Below are positions 25,341-35,606 of a DNA stretch of 64,000 bases, piece by piece. The stretch is from Megaleporinus macrocephalus (lineage: Eukaryota > Chordata > Actinopteri > Characiformes > Anostomidae). Within the stretch, counting starts at the first letter, position 1, and each line of letters begins with the position of its first letter. The stretch covers positions 14,291,962-14,355,961 of the forward strand of contig CM038720.1 of the NCBI GenBank assembly GCA_021613375.1, written 5' to 3'. A program made the translations under genes and the position numbers. The notes under the pieces were generated by a model, which made no database searches, had not been told where the DNA came from, and saw only the letters and a list, made by a program, of their open reading frames with translations.

Positions 25341-25779
25341 TAATACACAATGATATAAAAACTGGTTCTGTAAGTTAAGATAGATCACAAACTCTCAATC
25401 AGACAGTGGTTCTGCTTAGACTGGTACTGTCTCTAGCTGCCATGAATCAAGCAAAACCTGCTGATCTGCATATGGAGGACAAAACATTCTTTTTTAGACC
25501 TGTCTGTTGTTGTGAGTATTGTTTAATCTGATCCTCTGTACCTCCTCCAGTTCGAGAAAGGGAAAACAAGAGTGCAGGATGGAACAGGCCTTTGGCTGCA
25601 CTTGTATTATGTTATAAGGCTGTTACACCCCATATGTAAAATTCACTTACCGGTAAATAACATTGTAGTGCTGGGTAGGGCTTCTCCTGTCTCTCAGAAC
25701 AGTCTGGATTCTTCATGGCACAGATACAGCACGGCGCTGGAAACATTCCTTAGAGATTCTAGATCATGTTGACATGATT

Positions 25780-26690
25780 GCATCATGTAAGCGCTGCTGA
25801 TTTGCAGGCAATTTATGCTGCAAGTCTCTCGTTCTGCCACATCCCAGGTGCTCTAATAGATTCATATCTGGTAACTGGGAAGGCTAATGAAGTTCACATA
25901 ACTCTTTGTCAGGAAACCGGTTTAATAGTATAGTGACAGCACATTGTGTTCAAAGTGGCAATCAGAAGATGGTCAATTCTGGCCATGAAAGGATTCACAT
26001 CAAACACGTTCAAACAAGGGGTCGAGGTACCTAATCATCTTCCCGGTGACCCGAAGCTACGTACATTTTTGTGCCTTGTCTCATCTAACACACCTGAACC
26101 AATTCATTATCAAGCTGTAAAATCATCAAAATATTAAAGTGTGCCGTGCATAGAACTGGGACCGGGAACCCCTACACTAGGGGTCCTGTATGCACCAAAA
26201 CACATTACACGCACCTTTACTACATGACAACAAACCGACGCAGGGCAAGTTCAGTGATAAATTCATGCAGTTTAAACCAAATTCTGACCCCAAAACCCGC
26301 TGATTACAGCAGAAATCATGTAGCAATGTGCAGATGATGTGTTTCCAGTGTTTAGCTGTCCAGTTTGGGTGAGCCTGTACCCACTGATTCCGGTTCTTGG
26401 CTCACAGGAGTAAAATTCTATGTGGTCTTCTGCTGTTGTGGCCCTTCTACCTTAAGGTTTGACATACATGTAGATATGACTTTCTGATGAGCAGTCTTGT
26501 TAAGAGTGATTATTTCAGCTACTGCAGCCTTCCCGTTAGCTTAAACAGGTCTGGACAATCTCCTCGGACCTCTTCGCAAACTCTAGACTCCAGGAGATCA
26601 GCAGTTCCTGAAACACTGGTGCCACCTTGTTTTACACCAACAGCTATGCCACAATCATCACTCTGTTTGCTGATTCGCTGATCTAATGCA
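25780..26690 (-). mobile_element. Tc1/mariner-like element, nearly full-length but decayed
   Basis: Antisense of a transposase widespread in fish: minus frame LPDMNLLEHL near 25870 (consensus SPDLNPIEHLWD), complement of the catalytic-core region at 25950-26330, and the N-terminal HTH region at 26360-26690 (complement GTGAGCCTGTACCCACTGAT, GGTCTTCTGCTGTTGTGGCC, GATCAGCAGTTCCTGAAACA). Many stops; inactive. Confidence 0.65.
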
Positions 26691-26719
26691 TGAATTTATG
26701 ATGTAGATGATGTAATTGG

Positions 26720-27030
26720 ATGGCACGGTGGTGTAGTTGTTAGCCCTGTCGCCTCACAGCAAGACAATCCGGGTTTGATTCCCGGTCCGGGCCGTTCTGT
26801 GTGGAGTGTGCATGTTATCCCCGTGGGTTTCCTCCCACACGTTCAAAGGCATGCGTTTTAGGTTGATCGGTCACTCTAAATTGCCTCTGGGTGTGTGAGT
26901 GAATGTTGGCCATGCGATGGACTGGCGAACTGTCTACGGTCTACTGCCTTCAACCATTGACACTGGGACTGGCTCCAGCCCCCTGTAACCCTGACTAGTG
27001 GAAGATAATGGATGGATGGATTATGTATTA
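26720..27030 (+). repeat. Ubiquitous fish dispersed repeat (plus orientation)
   Basis: Begins TGGCACGGTGGTGTAGTTGT, continues GATTCCCGGTCCGGGCCGTT and GCGATGGACTGGCG, and ends in AATGGATGGATGGA. Opposite orientation to the copy at 21080-21435, with about 5.3 kb between. Confidence 0.75.
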
Positions 27031-27479
27031 GGTTATCAGTGATGATTGACGGGTACCCTGATGTATAAAAGGTGATAATTGTCGTTTTGGAAATGTGAAC
27101 TGAGAGTGAAAAGTAAATAGATTTGTTAAGAAGCTGCTTCTCTCCTTAACACACTGTAATGCTGGCCTTGCACACAGCTCTTCACCTCTTACTTATTTCA
27201 CTTTACATTAAAGCTGCCGTGGAATGCGCTCATTCATTATTATTTGTCTACATAGAAGGTATGTAACATTGGTCTTTGGGTTTAAGATGATCTAACTTTA
27301 TAAAAAGGATGGAATCACACAGCTGCAGATGAAGCTAGTAAAGGCAGAAGTGCTCCTCTCTTCAATCTCTTCACTGTCAAATGCTGAGCGGAGCTGCTCA
27401 AGATATTGTCTGAAGGTTGAGAACCTGTTTAGAGTAAAATGTTCAGAGCAAAATAACCTTGATCAGTTGACCTGGTAGC

Positions 27480-27610
27480 CAGTTTCTCACTCGCCAGCTT
27501 GTTTTGCGAATGTTCTGTTCCAACTTAAATGGTGCTGCACTTGAACAAACTGAAGCATCTGGAACATTTGATTAAGAAGCTGGCGAAGAAGCCAATTTCA
27601 GCCTTGTTTT
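27480..27610. repeat. MITE-like family, diverged copy 3
   Basis: CTCGCCAGCTTGTTTTGCGA, AACTTAAATGGTGCTGCA and, in the opposite sense, TTAAGAAGCTGGCGAAGAAG. A fold-back relative of the copies at 9590 and 13400. Confidence 0.45.
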
Positions 27611-28759
27611 AAAGATAAACGAAGAGTGCCGGTATCGCCTTCACAAGCTGGAACAATAGATTTCTCCACATAGTCCACATGTTTTCGTTGCTGTTGCTTG
27701 GTTGCTGTTTGTTTACTTGGGTTAGGTTTAGGATTAGGCTTAGGGTTATAGTTTGCTACTAGTCAATCATTTTGATGGTTTAAATATTAATGAATCTGTT
27801 TTACTGTCCACTTTTGCAAATGTGGGATTTGCACCTGAAAGAGGAACAAAAGTACTGAACCTTACTTACTCAACTGTGCAAATGTAAATATAGTTTTCCT
27901 TTCAATAGTACCTTTCCGTTCAGCTGCATAGTTTAGTACATAAAACAGAAAAAATAGCTGTAGACGTACTTTGGAATTCCAGCATGCTTCAGTGTCACTT
28001 ACCTCAATAAAACAACCAAGCTCAAGTGATTGGCTATTAGCTGACAGTAGGTAAGTTACCTCTAGCTCATGTTTTATTTTCTTACATTAATTCACTTTTA
28101 TTCGCTTACTATTTAAACTCATTGTTATTATGGGGCCTTTAAAAGCCCCACTGCCCCCACAGCACGTGATTTACTGGCAGATTTTCAATACAAAGTGTGC
28201 CAGTGCAACTACATTAACACTACATGTTAATACTACAAGACATCTATAGCTGAGCTCCAGAGTAACTCAGCCTAAATGAAGGAAAGCAACCAATTTTTAA
28301 AATATGCGCATACACTAGCACAAAGACACCTCCCTTTGTGTGCAGTGAAAAATGCAATTTAAACAGTAATCTTGATAATTATTTTTACATATCACCCAGG
28401 CTTACTGTGCTGCTGCCTCATGATTGGCTACTTGGGTAACTGCATGACTGAGCAAGTGTACAGGCATTCGTAAAAAAGTGGCAGTCAAATGTAAAAAACA
28501 ACGCACATTAAATTACAAACAGCTAAATAATATTAATTAGTTATAAGATACATAAATTCAGTAAAGTGTTTTTAAACTTTTGACAGACCCAGGTAAGACG
28601 TAAAGGCAGCACATGAGAAATCACCTCCGAATTCCCTTCAGTTCTGTTATTTGGAACAAAGCAACCCGGTTCTCAAACATGAATCATGTACAAAAGTAAA
28701 TTAAACCAGAGGAAAATAGTAGCTGTAATACTGTGAATAAACTTCATTCTGAGATTGCA

Positions 28760-29007
28760 CTACAACGCAGAGTTGATGCTGGCGACCTCAATGGCCTTCA
28801 TCACTCGGGTCTGCTCTCTTATTCTCTCTCCTTCTTTCTTTGTCCTCTGGACCTCAGTGCGATCTATCAGGATGTACTGCCCTGTCGATGAGGTCATCTC
28901 TTTACGTCTGCAGTTTCCTTCGACCATGCGACCTTCTGGCCTCCATCCCAGTCGAGGCACATTCAACTCTTTGTTGGTGAGAGAATCTATTCTCCAGCAC
29001 CCTTGAA
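28760..29007 (-). CDS. Orphan open frame, possible terminal exon
   Basis: A minus-strand frame of about 82 codons from a possible acceptor (CCCTGAACAG, boundary about 29008) to TAG at 28760-28762. It starts DVQGCWRIDSLTNKELNVPR, includes GWRPEGRMVEGNCRRKEMTS and ends KAIEVASINSAL. Base composition is near 50% GC in a 35-40% GC background and the peptide is hydrophilic and charged, unlike the low-complexity frames nearby. I recognise no family and cannot find an upstream exon or a clear poly(A) signal. The opposite strand is also open, so this may instead be a conserved non-coding block. Confidence 0.25.
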
Positions 29008-31054
29008 CGTCCTCTGTTCAGGGACGTCACATTCCCTTCGCGAGTGAAATACTTTTTTTTTTTCAAGGAGAACAGTCTTTTGAGTTCTCTTAGTCACAAC
29101 TTCAATGCAGATGCCTATTTTGCCTTCATGTGCTGTTGGGTAAATAAAATGGTTGGCTATAATTGGAATACAGCTGCTAATTTGCAAAGCTCATCTGATG
29201 GCCTTGCTCAGTTGTCTTTAAGGACTGCCCACATGAATGTGGAGTTAGTCTGTGTGCAGTCAGTCAAAAGAGCATTTGTGAGTTCAGCCACTGACACTAG
29301 ATGAGTAAGTCAGGCTCATATTTCGGTGTTCAGTAGGGTTGAGCCAAAGGCTTTGTGCAGGTCACACCACGTGTTTCTCTAAACTAAACTCCTCAAGCCA
29401 TTGTTACGGAACTCGCTTTGTGCTCATTAGCACAGTCACACTAGGGGAGAAAAAAGCCCAAACTGTTGACACAGGGTCTGAAACGTGTGGTTGTCTAAAG
29501 TGTCTCTATATGATGTGGAATTAAAGTCACTCTTCACTGGAACTAGGAGGCCCATCTTCCCCCATTATCCCCCCACTACCAAACTTTACATTAGGCACTA
29601 TGTATTCCGGTCACCTTGCATCTGCCAAACCCAGAGTCCAGCAGCAGCGTGATTTACACCTCCAGCTGATGCTTGGCATTGCGCATAGCATTCAGCAAGC
29701 CAGCTCTGAACCAGTTTTGTAGCTGAGTTGTTGTTGCTCCTAGATGCTTCCATTGAACAATAAAAGCAAATGGCAGATGTAGCAGGGTAGATATGTCACA
29801 TACAGAGTTGGCATCCTATGACAGTGCCAGGTTTAAAGTCATTAGGCTCCACAGTATGATCCATTCTGCTGCCTGTGTTTCTTTACGGAGATATTTTGCA
29901 TATTTTATATGCGCCTGATTTTACACACTTCTTAGCAACGGGTGTGGATGAAACACCTAAGTGCAATTAGGAGGGTTGTCCACGTACTTTTGATCGGTGT
30001 GCAACTTTCAGAGCAGAAACAGCTAAGCCACAATGTCTTAAATCCCCACAAGAGGGTAGCATTGCTCTGCCAGCACAAACACACACACAAAAAATCCCTT
30101 TGTCTGGGAGAACTCCACCCACTGGGAGCACTCAGGGTGGGGATGGTTATATAAGACTCTCAAACGCCTTGAAGGTAAAGCTCACAATACAAGGCACAGG
30201 AGAAAAATGCATGTTGAATATAGACGCCTTTTGTGTGGCTTCAAAGGTGTGTTCATGAATAGGTCTCGGTCTCTTTCAGAACGCTTTCTCACAGGACAGA
30301 TTATGATGAAAAATGTAAAAGCGAATGTTTGATCATCTGAACCTCAACCGCCTCAGACCAGAGCTTGCTAATTAACTCCCAATCAGAACAGTAAGACAAA
30401 GATCACCTTTATTAAGGCTGGCTTTCTGTGTACTGAGTAGCAAAGCATCAGGTTTCTTGCGTGAGAGAAGTGAGCATGCCTTAGATTGCAGTACTGGATT
30501 TCTGTTTTTTACAAGACTAATTCCCAATTCTGATCAGAGGCTTATGTTTTAGAGAACATTGCGCTCTAAATATGCCTTTTCTCTGTTTCCTACTGAAAAT
30601 AAAAAGAAAAGAAGGAAAAACGTGTCTGGTTTAGATCAGGCGATTGCCCACTTGGACATGAGAAGTAATCATTGTCATCAGATAATGCAGATCTGATGAG
30701 GGAGTAGGACACAAGTATTTGTTTGATAGAATTTGGCAGGGCCTCTAAAACCTAGGCCTCACTGGGGTGTGTAAACTTCAGCACATGTTGCATTTACTGT
30801 TATCTTTAGATTATATTAATCAAATGTAAATTACATGTGCATTAACATTGGAAGAAGAAATGTACTTTGTATTAAAATGTTTGCTTTCTTTCCTTTATTT
30901 ACTTTAATAATCCAATAAAACATCATTTTCTCAACATTGTGCTCAAACTTTTGCACAAAACTTTATTTCCTAGACCTTTTTTTTAGGTATTATTCTAAAG
31001 TGCAAGCATATCCTTACCTATACACATATACATACAACATACACATAATATAGG

Positions 31055-31574
31055 TGCACTGTAGTTCATCTGTTTCTCTGCATACTTTGTTACCCTGTTC
31101 TTCAATGGACAGGACCCCTACAGGAGGCATTTTAAACACTGTGTCCACTCACTGTCCAACCTAATAGATACTGGTTGGTCCACCTTGTAAATGACAGTGC
31201 ATCTCTTGTGTCGGCCATCCTTTAGTCCTTCATCAGTGGTCACAGGACGCTGCTGGCTGGATAATTTTGGTTGGCGGATTATTCCCAGGTCAGCAGTGAC
31301 AGCACTGAGATGTTTTAAAGCTCCAGCAGCACTGCTATGTATGATCCACGTATGCCAGCACAACACACACTTACACAACCATGTTAGTCAGTGCAGAGAA
31401 TGATCCACCACCCTGCTCTGTGGTGGTCCTATAGGAGTTCAGACCCTTGAAGAACAGGGTAACACAGTGAACAGATAAACAGATGAACTACAGTCATAGA
31501 ACTACAATGTACTTTTAGGTGGAGCTGATAAAATGGACAGATATTGAAGAAACAAGCAGGTGGATGTAATGTTA
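31055..31574. mobile_element. Palindromic MITE, longest copy
   Basis: About 520 bp. Left arm CTGTAGTTCATCTGTTTCTC is mirrored in the right arm by ACAGATGAACTACAGT; GGACCCCTACAGGA is mirrored by TCCTATAGGAGTTCAGACCC. The right end GGTGGATGTAATGTTA runs into a GA microsatellite. The two halves could form a long imperfect hairpin. Confidence 0.75.
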
Positions 31575-31603
31575 GAGAGAGAGAGAGAGAGAGAGCGAGA
31601 GAG
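31574..31603. repeat. (GA)n microsatellite
   Basis: GA repeats with one GCGA interruption, at the right edge of the palindromic MITE. Confidence 0.9.
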
Positions 31604-31984
31604 GAGCTCGTTTCCTGCAAATCAAAGATGTGTCGTCTGTAGTTTGTTTGTTGTCATAGAGATGGCACAGAGAGACCAGGACAACACACACACTCACACA
31701 GTGATATGATGGTGCTCTGGGAGAGGATGGAGAGGAGTGCTAGGAGAGAAGAGGATGCTCATGTGATTATGTAAGACATGTGGGAATATACTTGAACAAC
31801 AAAGTGTGTCGTAACTTTTGCACAGGTCACTTTTTTGTTTTGCCAATAAACAGTAACTGTATATCAAACTGTGCACATGTGTTCTCTTCAAAAGACAATA
31901 TGTAAACTTATCACTCTTTGTAATTGAAGGCAACTTCATGTTTCACTACAAAGTAAGCGTGAGTACCACCTCATACAGAAAAAG

Positions 31985-32325
31985 AAAACACAAATTTATT
32001 TTTAACCCTATAATAACCAGTAAATCTTTTAGTGCTTTATAAATCTCTTAATGGCCTGGCACCTAAATACATTTCTGCATGTCATATAAACATAAAATGC
32101 TGAAAATCAGGTTTTAAGTTCAATTGCTTCAAAAATGTTTTCAGGATGAAGCACAAAAAGAGGTAAGCGTTTTTTTTTACATTATTTACATTTTTTGCAG
32201 CTGTTTTAAATGAACTATTTACTGGTGTACATATATGATTTTTAATGTCTAATTTCATTGTTAAGCACTATGAACTGCATTCATATGTCAGAAAGGTGCT
32301 ATATAAATAAAGTTATTATTCTTAT
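31985..32325 (+). mobile_element. LINE 3' end fragment
   Basis: NGLAPKYISAC-like coding remnant near 32050 (C-terminal LINE motif GLAPxYLS) followed by a 3' UTR ending in GGTGCTATATAAATAAAG and a TTATT-rich tail, characteristic of L2-type ends. Confidence 0.55.
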
Positions 32326-32329
32326 TGGT

Positions 32330-33710
32330 CACAAATACTCATCAAAAAGAGTCAGGCAATCTGGAGAATTTCCTGTACAATCCAGTGCCAGTGAGCAAAC
32401 CAATGCCAGTGAGCTTTTTTCCCTCAGCACTTCATTAAATACTGCCATTATTCTGGATCACACATGGGCATACACTCACAAACAATATTGACGTTGTCTA
32501 TTTGCCGCATTCATAAATACAAGGTAAGACACAGTAAAAGTCATAGGTCAACAACGTCCAGAAACACTGCCAACCACTTTGAGTTTGAAAAGTCTATGTA
32601 AATCATGGATGCTGTTTTCTCTTGCCCAAAAAAACTCCCAGACAATCCAGACTGTTACCAGTGTAAAGTTCAAAAGCCAGGGATTGTCTACGGAGCAAGT
32701 CAAACAGAAGTTACTAATCAGCGTTTTCTGTTTTTATTAGCATTTCACATACTCTCCCAACTTTAGACTTTAGTACTTTAGAATTCAGCTGCTGTATATT
32801 ACAATATATATTTAGTACAAAAGAAGAAGCACAACTCATATCCAGTGCCAATAGGAAATGTGTGGGCGTATAAGGTACACCAGCCCTAAATCTTTCAAAA
32901 AGTACATGACTGCCTTACTGTTTTTTTAAATTTGCATATACAAAAACCACCCATACATCACTCAACTCTCATTAATGCGTCAGGATAAATAAAGTAGGTT
33001 TTTAACTATGGAATAAAAACAAACAGATGAAGTGACTAAACAATGCATGCATATATTACCATCTGCTGACAATACAACGTTGTGAATGAAGACGTGTAAT
33101 AAAGACGTGGATATTCCTGAGGGAACGAGCGGCTCTAGGGAGGCTGACTCCAGATGTGATGCCTGCTTAATGTTTACCTATCAACAGAAAGTTGTTTTTG
33201 TGTGTTTGGAAAGAATGGACAATGCAGTGATGACTCACATTAAGTTGCCTATAAATGATATAGAGCTGCCTGATAAATGCCATATCACGGTTAGAGTGCT
33301 ACATAATGCTTTTTCAATACAACCTTGATTATATTAAAATACAATGAACCAGGGATGTGATGAGGTTAGGGATTGGATTGCATTATGTTTGTTGATGTTT
33401 AATGATTCACGTTTGTGAAAAATTGTAAACCTGCATATGTGAAAATAAATGGATGAGTTTTGGAATTAGAGTTTACTCCAAAATTTCTTCAACTGAACAG
33501 TGCTAGCAATATACAATTACAACTGATATACCAGTTATACCAGTTGACCGTAATATATAAGACTTCATACTGACCGGGCTAAATCTGAGGCCACATAACA
33601 GATGATTGTGAGAAAAATGATCATAAATCATAAATGATACTAATGGGTTTCGAATGTCCAGTTTTCTGAACTGAAATAATTGCCATATACTTCAACACAG
33701 GCAATACAGT
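32330..33710. other. Intergenic downstream of ahr
   Basis: AT-rich, no gene recognised. The 80-codon plus-strand frame at 33086-33328 has no family resemblance and lies in low-GC sequence. Confidence 0.35.
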
Positions 33711-33714
33711 AGTT

Positions 33715-34350
33715 TTACCACAGTGTTTCCAAAAAGTTTGGTTGTTGTTTAAAATGTTAATAAAAACATAATGCAATGACGTTCAAATCAGTTAAACCCT
33801 GAAAATAATACAACACGTTGAATGTAATGCCAGTATTACGTTTTTAAAAAAGTTGGGGTACAGGTAGTTGTTTACCCCTGTGTTCATAACCTCTTCTTTC
33901 AACAACACTCTGTAAGTGTATGAGAATTGAGGAGAAGATTGCTGTAGTTTTGGAGTCTACTTGGTCATATTTTTAGTTTTTTCATAGAGCGGCTATAATA
34001 TGCTGTAATACATGAAGAATGTGATTTGGCAATGTCTTGCTTAAATAATGCCTTTACTGAAAAAGACATGGTCTGGATGGCGGCATATGTTGCTCCAAAA
34101 CCTGTATATAATCTATCAGCAATAAAAGTGCCTTTGCAGGTGTGCATGTCACCCTTCCATATGCACCAATGACCCAATTCAAAAAAGGCATATACTTAAA
34201 AAAACAAAACAAAAAAAACATTTCGGTTTCAACATTTGATATGTTTTCATTGGTCTATTTTCAATGTCACTCAGAGTTTAAATCATTTAAACGTCATAGT
34301 ATCAGTTTTTAGTAACATTGTGTGCAGCATCCCAACTTCTTGGGAAATTT
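33715..34350. mobile_element. DNA-transposon-derived repeat in ahr 3' flank
   Basis: Wording of a widespread fish element: AAAAAAGTTGGGGTACAGGT, CAACAACACTCTGTAAGTGT, GGCATATGTTGCTCCAAAAC, CAACATTTGATATGTTTTCA and a terminal ATCCCAACTTCTTGGGAAAT. Internally deleted, superfamily not assigned. It begins about 110 bp beyond the ahr stop, so the ahr 3' UTR very likely includes it. Confidence 0.65.
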
Positions 34351-34459
34351 CCAAGACTCGGAATCCCTGTAAACTGTAATAATGCTGTAGATACACAAGA
34401 ACTGACTACTGAAACCAGTCTCACAGGTGGCCCACGGCAGTCTAGCTACCCTGCTATAC

Positions 34460-35606
34460 TTACATCTTAAAACTGTGAAGGCCCTCTGTTTTGACTGTAT
34501 AGGAACTGTATTCACCTTGGCCATGTGCAACTGTGTTCTGAACATTAAGCACTGTATGTGACTGACCTTGCTGAATGTGGTGTGATGCTTTGGGATTAGG
34601 GTAAGCGTAGCCCTTTTGATCATAAGTGAACTGTGAAATACTTGCGTCCATTGGATATTGACTTTGTGACAAGGGGCTTTCTTTGCTGCTTTGAAAAACA
34701 TTTGATAAGCCCAAATCTGTAAACTGAGATCTCTCTACAGAAGGTATATGTAGGGCATTAGTGGATTCAGGCTGAGGAAGACTGCTTTGAAATGGAAGCT
34801 GGAAACTAACAGCAGCAGGAGGTAAACCATAGTCAACGCTTTCACTCAGACTTCTTGAGTGCATTGAACCCAGAAAATGCGAGTCATTTAAGCTTCTCCT
34901 ATTCAACAGAGTTTGGTCTTCAGACCTATCATCACCAGGTTTTATATTTGTGAGTCTGCATGAATTTGTGTATGACTGATTTCTGGGCAACACACCGGTT
35001 TGGTGCAGCTTCACAGGGTCAATTTGAGAAGTTGCGCCTCTCCACATTTTTGTTTCTTGAAGTTTTGTCTGCTTATAGCCATTCATATTGGTCTCTTTCA
35101 ACAAAGCCTCTTCTACATATGAGAAAACATCATTAGCCTGAATGTCATTCAGTTGACTAGGTCCATCTCCTCTTTCTAGATGCATCCTCAATAAGGCATC
35201 CTCCCATTTCTTCAACTCCACATGGTCTTCCTCTGCACCTTCCTTCCCCAAGATCTTTTCCAGGGACTTTAGCATCGAGTCCTCATTAAAGCTGGGCTCC
35301 AGAGAGTCCACCCTCCAGCCATCAGTAGGGACACTGAGAAAGGCATGGCTGTCCATGAAGGCCTGCTCCAGAGGGCACTGGCTTTCCGCCTCTGGTGGAT
35401 GGACGAAGACTGAGTGTTCCTCTCTGAGTAAGCAACCCAGCAGTGAGTCAGAGTTCTGTTGTGCAGATCTGCTTTTACTTGTGGATTTTGGTGAACTGAA
35501 CTGCATTTCTGGAAACTCTAAGCTTTCATACAGGACGGCTTCTCCTGCAATGTTAAAGGGAAGCTGCAGGCGTCTTTGACGAAGATGCTCCTCACCTTCT
35601 TCATTT
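34460..35606 (-). CDS. ahr2: ahr last coding exon (transactivation region)
   Basis: 1147 nt after a CTGTTTAG acceptor, ending in TAA at 34460-34462. It starts [12 protein letters not shown] then GEAVLYES, both conserved AHR landmarks. [17 protein letters not shown] (residues 418-434) and [18 protein letters not shown] (519-536) correspond to two conserved transactivation segments of mammalian AHR. No glutamine-rich stretch follows. The C-terminus contains VKTE (736-739), a sumoylation-type motif. A splice from an internal GTGAAT near the end to a further exon cannot be excluded. Confidence 0.9.

Larger units (their letters stand above)
27035..31050. other. Intergenic
   Basis: Holds the fold-back repeat at 27480-27610 and the orphan frame at 28760-29007. 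From 29050 to 30400 the sequence is complex and non-repetitive but without a convincing coding frame. 30600-31050 is AT-rich. Confidence 0.4.

Noticed and set aside
24907..25353. 148-codon plus-strand ORF
   Set aside because: It overlaps the complement of a Tc1-like remnant, is Phe/Leu-rich from AT bias and has no family motif.
26720..27030. tRNA or tRNA-derived SINE (TAGTTGTTAGCCCTGTC, GGTTTGATTCCCGGTCC)
   Set aside because: A GGTTTGATTCCCGG B-box-like word is present, but no complete tRNA cloverleaf can be drawn, so I left it as a general dispersed repeat.
33398..33403. ATTAAA on the minus strand as ahr poly(A) signal
   Set aside because: A single variant hexamer a full kilobase past the stop in AT-rich DNA is expected by chance.
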